Below are positions 8,083-16,631 of a stretch of 64,000 bases of DNA, one piece after another. Made by a program: the position numbers and the translations under genes. Under the pieces are notes generated by a model, which had not been told where the DNA came from, did no database searches, and saw only the letters and a list, made by a program, of their open reading frames with translations. The first letter of the stretch is position 1, and the number at the start of each line of letters is the position of its first letter. The DNA is from an uncultured Lachnospiraceae bacterium (GTDB taxonomy: Bacteria; Bacillota; Clostridia; Lachnospirales; Lachnospiraceae), in assembly GCA_910587715.1 (NCBI GenBank), contig CAJUMV010000022.1:4526-68525 (forward strand). Reading direction: 5' to 3'.

Positions 8083-8844
8083 GTGAAACTGGCGTTTGTG
8101 GATGATGAAAAAGAATATACGATGGAAATGGAGAGGATCTGCCGGGAATTTGGGGTGAAGAACCACTGTGGGATTGAGACATGTTCCTTCACAGATGCGG
8201 CGGCTTTTCTGGACGCCTTCCGGGAGGGCAGTTTTGACATGGTTTTTATGGATATCTATATGGACGGCATGGATGGGATTTCGGCGGCGGCAAGGATGCG
8301 GGAGCGGGATAAGAACTGTCTGCTTGTCTTTCTCACTTCCAGTGCGGAGTTTATGCCCGAGGCTTTTTCCTGTCATGCCTTCGAGTATGTGACAAAACCT
8401 TTTTCCGGAGAGCGCATTGTTGCTGTGCTTCAGGACGCTCTGAAAGTGCTCCCGAACAAAACAAGATATATAGAGATTCAAAGCGACAGAAGAACGGTTC
8501 CCGTTTTGCTTGGCAGCATTGCCTACGCTGTCACGGATGCGCATTATTTGGAAATCGGACGGACGGATGGCGTTACGCTGCGCAGCCGTATGACACTTGC
8601 CGCATTTCTGGATCAAATAGGAGAGGACGCCCGTTTTATCATGATAAACAAAGGAATCGTAGTGAACGCCGACTATATTCTGACATTTGAGGACAACTGC
8701 TGTATTCTGGAAAGCGGGATACAGTTTCCCGTCCGGGTGCGGGATTTTTTGAAAATCGAGCAGGCGGTGCGGGATTATCATTTTAAGAAAATACACGAGC
8801 GGCAGTCCCTCTCGACGGGGCGGCACGGAAAGAAGGAGGGCTGA
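8083..8844 (+). CDS. LytTR response regulator (AgrA-like)
   Basis: 253 aa, GTG start at 8083 behind AAGAGGTG. Receiver domain 1-125 has acidic pair D7-D8, phosphoacceptor D57 (FMDIYMDGMDG) and a conserved lysine in VTKPFS. The LytTR DNA-binding domain spans about 135-245 (IAYAVTDAHYLEIGR, then FIMINKGIVVNADYI). It is phosphorylated by the GHKL kinase encoded 2 bases downstream and probably recognises the 20-bp-spaced direct repeats at 7924-7957. Systems of this architecture usually respond to secreted peptides; no precursor peptide gene is evident nearby. Confidence 0.9.
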   Translation: MKLAFVDDEKEYTMEMERICREFGVKNHCGIETCSFTDAAAFLDAFREGSFDMVFMDIYMDGMDGISAAARMRERDKNCLLVFLTSSAEFMPEAFSCHAFEYVTKPFSGERIVAVLQDALKVLPNKTRYIEIQSDRRTVPVLLGSIAYAVTDAHYLEIGRTDGVTLRSRMTLAAFLDQIGEDARFIMINKGIVVNADYILTFEDNCCILESGIQFPVRVRDFLKIEQAVRDYHFKKIHERQSLSTGRHGKKEG

Positions 8845-8846
8845 CT

Positions 8847-10163
8847 ATGGATATGGAAAAGTGGCTGCCTGCATGGCTGCAGTTTCTGGCGCTGCTTCCG
8901 ATTGCGGTTTCCTGTTATCTTCCGGCAAAGAATCAGATGAGACATACGCCCCTGAAAACGGCAGGCATGTGTTTTACCCTGTTGCTTCCCTGTTCCCTGC
9001 TCAGCGCGTGGCTTCATGGAACATTTGAGATCAATGTAAACACCTTGCTTCTGCTGTGCCTGATACTTTTTTTCTTTTTCTACCGCCGCACGCTGAAAAC
9101 GGATTTGCCCCGGGCGCTTGCTGTCTTTGTGGGCGTCTGTGCGGTGCAGACTTTTCCGTTACAGTTTGCATACGCATTCGATGCACGGCTCCATCCCCTG
9201 TCCGGGGCGGGACAGATTTCCAAGGAAGCGGCTCTGCTGCAGCTTATTCTGGCATGTCTGATGCCCATAGCAGCGGCAAGCCCCTCCCTGCGTTATTCCG
9301 CGTGGGCGGTTGACAATCTGGATATCCCTAAGGTATGGTATTTAACGGTAGCGCTGTCTGCGGTGTTTCTGATTTTTAATGTGCTGGCTGTGCCGCATTC
9401 CTACAGCACGCTTTACGCGGGGCGGATGTTTTCTTTGTTTTTGCTGTTTGAGTGCGGCGCGCTGTTTGTGCTTATTCTTATTTATCTGCTTTTTTATCAA
9501 GGCGCCAGACTTATCATGGAACATGCCAGACTGAAGGAGCACACCCAGCTCCTTGAGATGCAGATGCATCAGTACCGCACCTTGCAGGATTACATGCAGC
9601 AGACCAAAAGAATGCGCCATGATTTCCGTCACCATCTGCGGCTGCTGTCTACCCTTGCAGGCAAGGGTGATTTGGAAGGCATTCAGACGCATCTGGCGGA
9701 ATATGAAATCAAGTTGACGGAAAATACGCCGGTCAATTATTGTCAAAACAGTTCGCTGAATGCGCTGTTTGCCTATTACAATGAAATGTCGGTACAGGAA
9801 TGTATACGCACTGATTTTCATATCAGCCTGCCGGAACCGCTTACAATTTCTGAACTGGATCTGGCTTCCCTGTTTGGCAATCTGATGGAAAATGCCATAG
9901 AGGGATGCCGAACGCTGCCGAAAGAGGAACGGTACTTTTGTCTGACGGCGGAAGTGCGGCATCACAATGGGCTGTACGTGGTTTCCACCAACAGCTTTGA
10001 CGGAATCGTGCGGAAAGGGAGGGACGGCTACCGTTCCACAAAGCATGGCGGAAAGGGGACAGGGCTTGCCTCCATATCTGCCATTGCGGAAAAGTATAAT
10101 GGCATGGCGGACTTTTCCAACAGTGAAAGAGAATTTTTTGCGGACGTGGCGGTAAAAATCTGA
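8847..10163 (+). CDS. GHKL sensor histidine kinase (AgrC-like)
   Basis: 438 aa. Residues 1-225 contain about six membrane helices, followed by a coiled segment and the phosphoacceptor box MRHDFRHHLR (H258). The GHKL ATPase domain shows an N-box LMENAIEG (about 350) and a G-box GGKGTGLASI. It partners with the LytTR regulator just upstream. The polytopic sensor resembles AgrC-type receptors that detect peptide pheromones or membrane stress. The next gene, 40 bases on, is an AI-2E-family exporter and may belong to the same transcript. Confidence 0.9.
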   Translation: MDMEKWLPAWLQFLALLPIAVSCYLPAKNQMRHTPLKTAGMCFTLLLPCSLLSAWLHGTFEINVNTLLLLCLILFFFFYRRTLKTDLPRALAVFVGVCAVQTFPLQFAYAFDARLHPLSGAGQISKEAALLQLILACLMPIAAASPSLRYSAWAVDNLDIPKVWYLTVALSAVFLIFNVLAVPHSYSTLYAGRMFSLFLLFECGALFVLILIYLLFYQGARLIMEHARLKEHTQLLEMQMHQYRTLQDYMQQTKRMRHDFRHHLRLLSTLAGKGDLEGIQTHLAEYEIKLTENTPVNYCQNSSLNALFAYYNEMSVQECIRTDFHISLPEPLTISELDLASLFGNLMENAIEGCRTLPKEERYFCLTAEVRHHNGLYVVSTNSFDGIVRKGRDGYRSTKHGGKGTGLASISAIAEKYNGMADFSNSEREFFADVAVKI

Positions 10164-10203
10164 TATACTTGGTGGCAGGGCATTATATGCAAGGAGGAAC
10201 GCT

Positions 10204-11328
10204 ATGGATAAGAAAGTAAAACAGAATCTACTGCTCGTGGTCTTGGGGGTCGGGTTATTTGCGGCTCTGATGAACTTTCATGCGGTGCTTCTCTTTTTTG
10301 AAAAGGGTCTGGGGATCATCCTGCCGATTGTCGTCGGCGGCATACTGGCGCTGTTTATCAACGTACCTATGATGGGAATCGAAAAGCGGCTTCGGAAATT
10401 GCTGCAGAAAAGGAAAAAACAGCCATCCGACAAGTGCTACAGGGGCGTCTCGTTTCTTCTTACTTTTGTCGGTATCGCGTTGGTGCTTACGCTTGTGTTC
10501 ACACTGCTCATACCGGAGCTTGTAAGTTCGGTGAAGGGGCTTTATAAGCTGGTTGAAGCGCGTCTGCCGCAGTGGATCACTTATCTGGAAAGCCTTGATC
10601 CGGAGGCGGCGTGGATAGAGGAAATGCTTTCAGACTTAAATCTGGAAAAAATCATGCAGAGTGTCGGTTTCGGCGCCAATCTGTTTTTGGAGGGTGTGGT
10701 GAGTACGGTATCCTCCGCCGCGAGCGTGGTCATAACGGCGGCGTTCGGGCTGATCATCAGTATTTATCTCGTGCTTGAAAAAGAGCAGGTATGCGGACAT
10801 GTCAGAAAGGTAGTGTGTGCCTATCTGAAACCTTCATGGGCGGAATATCTCATTCATGTCAGCCGGACATTCAGCAGGTCCTTCGCGAACTTCCTGTCGG
10901 GGCAGTGCGCGGAGGCAGTGATTCTCGGGGTATTGATGTTTCTGGCGTTTACGATTTTCAGGCTGCCCTACGGAAGTCTGGTCGGCGTGCTGACGGCGGT
11001 CTGCGCGATCATTCCGTATGTGGGGGCTTTCATTTCCGGTGTGGTCAGTGTGATTCTCGCCCTGATGATTAGCCCGGCATTGGCGGTGCGCTGCCTGATA
11101 GTCTATCTGGTTGTCCAGTTTGTAGAGAATCAGTTTATTTATCCGAGAGTGGTGGGTGGCTCTGTCGGGCTTCCGCCATTGTATACGCTCATAGCGGCAA
11201 TGATTGGCGGGGAGCTTTTTGGCATCATAGGAATTATCTTCTTTATTCCGATTATGGCGGTGGTGATCGAGCTGGTGAAAGAGGATGCCGGGAAGCGTTT
11301 GAGCCGGAAAGGGAAGCCTGCTATTTAA
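10204..11328 (+). CDS. AI-2E family transporter
   Basis: 374-aa polytopic membrane protein of the AI-2E exporter family (PF01594). It has two N-terminal helices, a cytoplasmic stretch rich in K/R (KRLRKLLQKRKKQ), a long amphipathic segment and a C-terminal block of five to six helices with the family pattern LPYGSLVGVLTAVCAIIPYVGAF and YPRVVGGSVGLPPLYTL. Members export autoinducer-2 in E. coli (TqsA) or act as Na+/H+ or unknown exporters. RBS AAGGAGG. Placement directly after an AgrC-like kinase suggests, without proving, a signalling role. Confidence 0.88.
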   Translation: MDKKVKQNLLLVVLGVGLFAALMNFHAVLLFFEKGLGIILPIVVGGILALFINVPMMGIEKRLRKLLQKRKKQPSDKCYRGVSFLLTFVGIALVLTLVFTLLIPELVSSVKGLYKLVEARLPQWITYLESLDPEAAWIEEMLSDLNLEKIMQSVGFGANLFLEGVVSTVSSAASVVITAAFGLIISIYLVLEKEQVCGHVRKVVCAYLKPSWAEYLIHVSRTFSRSFANFLSGQCAEAVILGVLMFLAFTIFRLPYGSLVGVLTAVCAIIPYVGAFISGVVSVILALMISPALAVRCLIVYLVVQFVENQFIYPRVVGGSVGLPPLYTLIAAMIGGELFGIIGIIFFIPIMAVVIELVKEDAGKRLSRKGKPAI

Positions 11329-11365
11329 AAACTTTGGAATGTTATGAATAGAAAAAGGAAGAGAT

Positions 11366-11743
11366 ATGGAACTGGATGTTAAGGCATTTTGGGATGCGGT
11401 TCTGCGGCAGGATGCAGATGCGATCCGCGGATATTTTCATCCGGACGCGTGGGTGAACTGGCACAACACAAATGAGCATTTTGCCGTAGAGGAATTTATC
11501 CGGGCGAATTGCGAGTATCCCGGTGAGTGGGATGGGGAGATAGAGCGGAGTTTTACCACCGATACCCATATCATCACTGCCACGCATGTGTACAGCAAAG
11601 ACCAGAAGATGTCGTTTCATGTAACTTCCTTTATGCATGTAGTAGAAGGAAAAATCGCTTCCGTCGAAGAATACTGGGGTGACGACGGGGAGGCGCCGCA
11701 GTGGCGGCAGGATAAGAAGATTGGGAGTAAAATAAAGGGGTAA
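11366..11743 (+). CDS. NTF2/SnoaL-like protein
   Basis: 125-aa small soluble protein with the NTF2-like fold pattern: an N-terminal helix with FWDAVLRQDADAIRGYFHPDAWVNWHN, then strands ending in VVEGKIASVEEYWGDDGEAPQWR. This is the nuclear transport factor 2 / SnoaL-like family found as stand-alone cytosolic proteins of unknown ligand in Clostridia. RBS AAGGAAGAG. It lies 37 bases after the AI-2E transporter and ends before the TetR promoter region. The specific function cannot be assigned. Confidence 0.75.
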   Translation: MELDVKAFWDAVLRQDADAIRGYFHPDAWVNWHNTNEHFAVEEFIRANCEYPGEWDGEIERSFTTDTHIITATHVYSKDQKMSFHVTSFMHVVEGKIASVEEYWGDDGEAPQWRQDKKIGSKIKG

Positions 11744-11809
11744 GCGGAAAACCTGTGGAGGCTTGGAAATTTTTCCGTATGCCGAAGCAGGTAATTTTAA
11801 TTTTGCATA

Positions 11810-11859
11810 TTGACACAGTGTCAGAAAAGGATTATATTATCTATGATGACACTGTGTCA
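11810..11859 (+). promoter_or_regulatory. TetR promoter with two palindromic operators
   Basis: TTGACA (11810-11815), 17-bp spacer, TATATT (11833-11838). A 13-mer TGACACAGTGTCA (11811-11823) overlaps the -35, and TGACACTGTGTCA (11847-11859) sits at the likely transcription start. Each is palindromic around its central base, and each is the reverse complement of the other. Centres are 36 bp apart. This is the layout of an autorepressed TetR gene. Confidence 0.8.
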
Positions 11860-11883
11860 GAATGCTAAAAAAGGAGGTGCCAG

Positions 11884-12513
11884 ATGCCAAAGGGATCAGA
11901 AGAACTGACGGCGGCAAGAAAAGAAGAAATTATAACAGCCTGTGCCGAGCTGTATCAGACTATGAGTTTTAAGAAAATCACCATCAAGGAAATCGGGAAT
12001 GCGACTACCTTTACCCGGACTTCCATCTATAATTACTTTCAGACGAAGGAAGAAATTTTTTTGGCACTGCTGCAGAGGGAGTACGAATTGTGGGTCAATC
12101 GTCTGAGACAGCTCCGGGCGGAACATGAAAAGATGACAGGGGAAGAATTTGCGGACGCACTGGCACGTTCACTGGAAGAGCGGAAAACCCTTTTAAAAAT
12201 TATGTCCATGAACCACTATGACATGGAAGAAAACAGCCGTCTCGAACGGCTGACTGAATTTAAGGTGGCATATGGGAAGTCACTTGCGGAGGTCAGGAAC
12301 TGTCTGGATCAGTTTTTTCCGGAAATGACGGTTCAGGATAAGCAGGATTTTATCTACTCCTTTTTTCCGTTCATGTTTGGGATATACCCGTATACGGTGG
12401 TGACGGAAAAGCAGCGGGAGGCAATGACAAAGGCAGAAGTGAATTACGTGTATATGACGATTTATGAGATCACATACGCCGAGGTAAAAAAATTGCTGGG
12501 CGTGTTGGCATAA
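11884..12513 (+). CDS. TetR family transcriptional regulator
   Basis: 209 aa, RBS AAAGGAGGTG. The N-terminal helix-turn-helix (about 12-58) reads ARKEEIITACAELY, ITIKEIGNATTFTRTSIYNYF, QTKEEIFLALL, a classic TetR pattern. The C-terminal ligand-binding domain is all-helical (FPEMTVQDKQDFIYSFFPFMFGIYPY). It likely represses its own promoter through the two TGACAC-N-GTGTCA palindromes immediately upstream. The two downstream flavodoxin-fold genes (12556, 13298) are spaced closely enough to be part of the same regulated operon. The inducer is unknown. Confidence 0.92.
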   Translation: MPKGSEELTAARKEEIITACAELYQTMSFKKITIKEIGNATTFTRTSIYNYFQTKEEIFLALLQREYELWVNRLRQLRAEHEKMTGEEFADALARSLEERKTLLKIMSMNHYDMEENSRLERLTEFKVAYGKSLAEVRNCLDQFFPEMTVQDKQDFIYSFFPFMFGIYPYTVVTEKQREAMTKAEVNYVYMTIYEITYAEVKKLLGVLA

Positions 12514-12555
12514 AAAGATGGATTAAAAATGTATGGAAGGAGAACTATTATATTT

Positions 12556-13284
12556 ATGAAAAAAATGTATTCTGTTTTTATGGCACTTGTTCTTATGATG
12601 AGTCTTGCCGCCTGCGGCAGCGGGAAGGATGCGGATGTTTCCAATCCATCGTCTGGCATACAGGAGCCGGAGTCGAATGATGAAGCGTCAACTGACGCAC
12701 AGGAGCCGGAGCCGAGCGTTGAATTGTCATCCGACGCACAGGAGCCGGGACAGAGCGGCGAACCATCAGCGGAAGAACAGGACGGAGCGGAGGCAAAAGC
12801 GCTTGTCGTTTATTTTTCGGTTACGGGAAACACGAAGGCAGTTGCGCAAACACTGGCAAAGCTGCAGGATGCGGATATCTATGAAATCGTGCCGCAGCAG
12901 CCTTATACAGACGAGGATTTGAATTATAATGACCGTACCACGCGCGCAACAGCGGAGCAGAATGATCCGGAGGCACGTCCGGAAATACGGGGCAGCATAA
13001 CGGATTTTGAGAAGTATGATATCGTCTATGTGGGCTATCCGATCTGGTGGGGAGATATGCCGAGAATCCTGTATACATTTTTTGATACTTACGATTTTAG
13101 CGGAAAGACCATCGCACCGTTCTGTACCAGCGGCGGCAGCGGACTTTCGGGAACGCCGGAAACAATTGCCGGACTGGAAGCGGGCGCGGAGGTTCTGGAC
13201 GGGCTTGCCGTGGGAAGTTCACAGGCAGATAATTCCGGCGACGCAGTAGCGGACTGGCTAGGTGGGCTTGGTCTTGCTAAGTAG
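12556..13284 (+). CDS. Flavodoxin-domain lipoprotein
   Basis: 242 aa from ATG 12556 (MKKMYSVFMALVLM), RBS AAGGAG. Lipobox SLAAC gives a lipidated cysteine near residue 18. A Pro/Glu/Ser-rich linker (about 25-75) carries DAQEPE-type repeats with a 39-bp DNA period (12694 and 12733), a surface tether. The C-terminal flavodoxin_4 domain has the FMN phosphate loop VVYFSVTGNTKA, then VGYPIWWGDMPRILYTF and TSGGSGLSGT. It is probably an extracytoplasmic FMN electron carrier or NAD(P)H-quinone-type oxidoreductase. Second gene of the TetR-controlled cluster. Confidence 0.88.
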   Translation: MKKMYSVFMALVLMMSLAACGSGKDADVSNPSSGIQEPESNDEASTDAQEPEPSVELSSDAQEPGQSGEPSAEEQDGAEAKALVVYFSVTGNTKAVAQTLAKLQDADIYEIVPQQPYTDEDLNYNDRTTRATAEQNDPEARPEIRGSITDFEKYDIVYVGYPIWWGDMPRILYTFFDTYDFSGKTIAPFCTSGGSGLSGTPETIAGLEAGAEVLDGLAVGSSQADNSGDAVADWLGGLGLAK

Positions 13285-13297
13285 GAGGGTAAATACA

Positions 13298-13915
13298 ATG
13301 AAGGTACTTATGATTAACGGAAGTCCCCGCATAGGCGGCAACACGTCCATCGCCCTGAAAGAGATGGAGCAGATTTTTGCGGCGGAGGGCGTGGAGACGG
13401 AAACGCTCCAGATTGGAAACAAGGATATCCGCGGCTGTATCGCCTGCGGGACATGTGCGGACAAAGGGAAATGTGTGTTTGACGACATGGTGAATGAGAC
13501 GGCGCCGAAATTTGAGGCGTGCGACGGGCTGGTGATCGCGTCGCCGGTTTACTATGCGTCTGCAAACGGTACGATGATTTCTTTTTTAGACAGGCTGTTT
13601 TACAGCACGCCTTTTGACAAGAGCATGAAGGTAGGGGCGAGCGTCGTGGTGGCAAGGCGGGGCGGCATGTCGGCGACCTTTGACGAGCTGAACAAGTATT
13701 TTACAATCTGCGGTATGCCGGTGGCGTCCAGCCAGTACTGGAACAGCGTCCACGGCAGGGTGCAGGGCGAGGCGGCGCAGGATGCGGAAGGGCTGCAGAC
13801 GATGCGCACGCTTGCCAGAAATATGACCTTCCTGATGAAGAGCATTGCGCTCGGGAAGGAAACCTACGGTCTGCCGGAGAAAGAGCCTGTGCAGAGAACG
13901 AATTTCATCAGTTAA
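13298..13915 (+). CDS. Flavodoxin-like NADPH-dependent FMN reductase
   Basis: 205 aa from ATG 13298 (MKVLMINGSPRIGGNTS), RBS GGAGGG; an in-frame upstream start overlapping the previous gene is unlikely. The FMN-binding loop GSPRIGGNTS (8-17) and SPVYYASANGTMISFLDRLF identify the NADPH-dependent FMN reductase / iron-sulfur flavoprotein group. The motif CIACGTCADKGKC supplies cysteines that could hold a cluster, as in iron-sulfur flavoproteins, though spacing varies between members. Third gene of the TetR cluster. Its end overlaps the convergent Na/Pi gene by 8 bases. Confidence 0.9.
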   Translation: MKVLMINGSPRIGGNTSIALKEMEQIFAAEGVETETLQIGNKDIRGCIACGTCADKGKCVFDDMVNETAPKFEACDGLVIASPVYYASANGTMISFLDRLFYSTPFDKSMKVGASVVVARRGGMSATFDELNKYFTICGMPVASSQYWNSVHGRVQGEAAQDAEGLQTMRTLARNMTFLMKSIALGKETYGLPEKEPVQRTNFIS

Positions 13916-15662
13916 TCTTTGGCAGTACATATTTTTCGGAGTAGAAGGCATACTGATCTTTGTAATAAGGGCTTTCCTCCTTCATGACGGAAAGGGAATG
14001 GTGCAGATTCATGCTGTTTTCCGCAGCGTCCACGATACAGATGGCGATGTTGGAGCAGTGGTCTGCCGCCCTTTCCAGATTGGTGAGAAGGTCCAGCCAG
14101 ATAAAGCCTGTCTCGATGGAGCAGATACCTTTTTTCAGACGCCTTACATGGGCGTTTCGCATGTTCTCTTTCAAATCGTCGATGACCTGTTCCAGCGGTT
14201 CTATATTTCGTGACAGTTCCAGATCGTTTTGTACAAAGGCGCTGCAGGAGAGCGTCATAATTTCTGACATGGCGCTGCAAAGCACGTCCAGTTCTTTTAA
14301 GGCTTCGGGGGTGAACTGCAGTTTTTTGTCCTTTAGTTCTTCCGCAGACTTTAGAATATTAACGCTGTGGTCGGAAATCCGCTCGAGATCGCCAATCACT
14401 TTTAACATCATGGAGATGCTGCCGCTGTCGGCGTCGCTCATCTGATAGCTGCTCAGTTTCACAAGGTAGGTTCCCAGCATATCTTCATAGTGATCGCATT
14501 TTTCTTCCGCTTCCTGCACTTCCTTTGCGGTCTGTTTGTCGTACCGGGTCAAAAGATTCATCCCGTTTTTCAAAGACGTGGTGGAGATTTCCGCCATTTC
14601 CCGCACCAGCGTATAGCATCTGTCCAGCGCGATATGGGGCGCGGCGAGGAGTCTTTCGTCCAGTATGGAGGCGGTTTCTTCCGCTTCGGTGTCGGGGACG
14701 AGCTTCACCGCCAGCTTTTCCAGAAGGGCGGATGTGGGGAGGAGCAGGATGGTGCACAAAATGTTAAAGGCGGAGTGGGTGAGCGCGATGCCGAACAAAG
14801 ATGCGGATTCATCCAAAAACGCGGGTTTTATAAACAGGGATACGGGAAGAAAGACGAGGAGCAGGATTAGTGTTCCAAATATATTAAAGGACAGATGGAC
14901 AACCGCCGCTCGTCTGGCATTTTTGGTCGTGCCAAAGGAGGAGAGCATGGCTGTTGCACAGGTGCCGATATTCTGTCCCATGATAATCGGCATAGCAGCG
15001 CCGTAGGAAACCTGTCCCGTGGAGGCGAGCGCCTGCAAAATACCGACAGAGGCGGAGCTGGACTGGATGACCGCTGTAAGTACGGCGCCCACGATAATAC
15101 CGAGAATAGGATTTTGAAACAGGATAAACATCTGACGGAAAGCCGGGACGTTGGCAAGACCGGAAACAGAAGCGGACATGGTATCCATGCCGAACATCAG
15201 GGTGGCAAAACCTAAAAGGATGGTGCCGGAATCCTTTTTCTTGCTGGTTTTTCCGAACAGAAAAAGAAGGATGCCGACCGTTGCCAGAATGGGTGTGAAG
15301 GAAGTCGGTTTTAACATACGGACAAAGAGGTTGTCGCTGGAAATGCCGCTTAAGCTTAAAAGCCATGCGGTGACAGTGGTGCCCACATTTGCACCCATGA
15401 TCACATTGATTGCCTGTTTTAAGGTCATCACGCCGGAATTGACAAAGCCCACCACCATGACTGTGGCGGCGGAAGAGCTTTGAATGACGGCGGTGACGAC
15501 GAGTCCTGTCAGAAAACCGGCGGTTTTATTCTGGGTCAGCCTTGCAAGGAGCAGCTTTAGGCTGCCCTCCGCGCGCCGTTCTAATGCTTCACTCATCACG
15601 CTCATGCCGAACAAAAATAAGCTTAAGCCGCCCGCCAGTGTCAAAATATCAAATAGGTCCAT
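13908..15662 (-). CDS. Na+/phosphate cotransporter with PhoU domain
   Basis: 584 aa from MDLFDILTLAGGLSLFLFG; an upstream in-frame ATG (15725) would add a poorly conserved tail. Two inverted Na/Pi-cotransporter repeats each carry a QSSSA motif (TAVIQSSSAATV and TAVIQSSSASVG), with about eight membrane helices to residue 320. The C-terminal 340-550 region is a PhoU-like helical bundle (EISTTSLKNGMNLL, LERISDHSVNIL, LERAADHCSNIAI). It imports phosphate with sodium, and the PhoU domain probably adjusts activity. Monocistronic between convergent flavoprotein and divergent AraC genes. Confidence 0.93.
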   Translation of the reverse strand: MDLFDILTLAGGLSLFLFGMSVMSEALERRAEGSLKLLLARLTQNKTAGFLTGLVVTAVIQSSSAATVMVVGFVNSGVMTLKQAINVIMGANVGTTVTAWLLSLSGISSDNLFVRMLKPTSFTPILATVGILLFLFGKTSKKKDSGTILLGFATLMFGMDTMSASVSGLANVPAFRQMFILFQNPILGIIVGAVLTAVIQSSSASVGILQALASTGQVSYGAAMPIIMGQNIGTCATAMLSSFGTTKNARRAAVVHLSFNIFGTLILLLVFLPVSLFIKPAFLDESASLFGIALTHSAFNILCTILLLPTSALLEKLAVKLVPDTEAEETASILDERLLAAPHIALDRCYTLVREMAEISTTSLKNGMNLLTRYDKQTAKEVQEAEEKCDHYEDMLGTYLVKLSSYQMSDADSGSISMMLKVIGDLERISDHSVNILKSAEELKDKKLQFTPEALKELDVLCSAMSEIMTLSCSAFVQNDLELSRNIEPLEQVIDDLKENMRNAHVRRLKKGICSIETGFIWLDLLTNLERAADHCSNIAICIVDAAENSMNLHHSLSVMKEESPYYKDQYAFYSEKYVLPKIN

Positions 15663-15751
15663 AACAGTCGAATACCTCGTTTCCTCTAGATTATGGATAG
15701 TTTGCGCATTCTTATGATGTAACATGCCTTTGCCAGCAAAAAAGAAAAAGA

Positions 15752-15781
15752 TTGTAAAAAAGACAGGTTGTACCTTATAAT
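15752..15781 (+). promoter_or_regulatory. Putative promoter of AraC gene
   Basis: TTGTAA (15752-15757), 18-bp spacer, TATAAT (15776-15781), followed by a very AT-rich stretch to the AraC ribosome site (AGGGAG). Confidence 0.5.
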
Positions 15782-15852
15782 TATAATTTAATATGATACA
15801 TTAAATCAATAAGATATGACAAAACAAAACGGCTCTGACAGGGAGATTAACT

Positions 15853-16614
15853 ATGAGATATCAGAATGAATGGCTTTTGCTGGAAGCGGATGACATGGTT
15901 GACGAAATGGAGCACCGTCAGCCGACGGAAGAATTTTTGTTTTATGAAGCGGTTATGAGCGGCGATGTGGAAGCTGTCAGGAGAAACTGCGAGCAGGAGC
16001 GTTTTATGGACAGCGAAGGTGTCGGCGTGTTGTCGCAGGATCCGATTACCAACCTGAAATATCATTTTGTGATTACCACGGCAATGATAACACGTCTTTG
16101 CAGGCAGCGGGGCATGGAACTGGAACAGGCTTTCCGGATGAGTGATTTCTATATCCAGAGTCTGGATCGGATTCACACCCTGCGGGAGATACAGCGCCTG
16201 CATGACGAGATGGTGTTGGATTATGCGGAGAAAATGCGCCGAATCTGCCGCAGCGACACAGGTTCCCGCCACATCAATGTGTGCAAGGAATATATTTATG
16301 CGCATATCAAAGAGCGGATTACCATCGAGGAAATCGCGGATGAGCTGGGCGTGTCGCCCAGCTATCTCTCCCGCCTGTTTAAAAAAGAGACGGGGGATTC
16401 CGTCAGCGCCTACATACGGGCGCAGAAGATTGAGATGGCTAAAAATATGCTGCGCTACAGTGATTACACGCTGAGTGATATTGCAAACCGCCTTTCCTTT
16501 TCGTCCCAGAGTCATTTTATCCAGCAGTTCAAGGAGCAGACCGGGATGACACCGAAAAAATATCGGGATATGAACCATATGGTCCACTGGGATATCGGAA
16601 CGGGGGGGGGGTAA
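15853..16614 (+). CDS. AraC family transcriptional regulator
   Basis: 253 aa. The N-terminal 140 residues are helical without a cupin (EEFLFYEAVMSGDVEAVRRNC...), a sensor type common in Lachnospiraceae AraC regulators. Two helix-turn-helix units follow: ITIEEIADELGVSPSYLSRLFKKETG and the second with SDYTLSDIANRLSFSSQSHFIQQFKEQTGMTPKKYR. The coding region ends in a run of ten G residues (GTGGG-stop). Convergent to the GH94 genes and the nearest regulator, so it is the best candidate controller of the beta-glucoside phosphorylase locus. Confidence 0.9.
   Translation: MRYQNEWLLLEADDMVDEMEHRQPTEEFLFYEAVMSGDVEAVRRNCEQERFMDSEGVGVLSQDPITNLKYHFVITTAMITRLCRQRGMELEQAFRMSDFYIQSLDRIHTLREIQRLHDEMVLDYAEKMRRICRSDTGSRHINVCKEYIYAHIKERITIEEIADELGVSPSYLSRLFKKETGDSVSAYIRAQKIEMAKNMLRYSDYTLSDIANRLSFSSQSHFIQQFKEQTGMTPKKYRDMNHMVHWDIGTGGG
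16602..16611 (+). repeat. G10 homopolymer at AraC 3' end
   Basis: Ten consecutive G bases directly before the TAA stop of the AraC gene. Adding one G would replace the stop with an 11-codon tail starting VNGIVPP. Removing one G would read on in another frame past 16632. It is a slippage-prone tract, either a phase-variable switch or a sequencing-error hotspot. Confidence 0.85.
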
Positions 16615-16631
16615 ACGGTATCGTGCCGCCG

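Noticed and set aside
8050..8826. 258-codon minus-strand frame
   Set aside because: Antisense to the LytTR regulator, with no motif.
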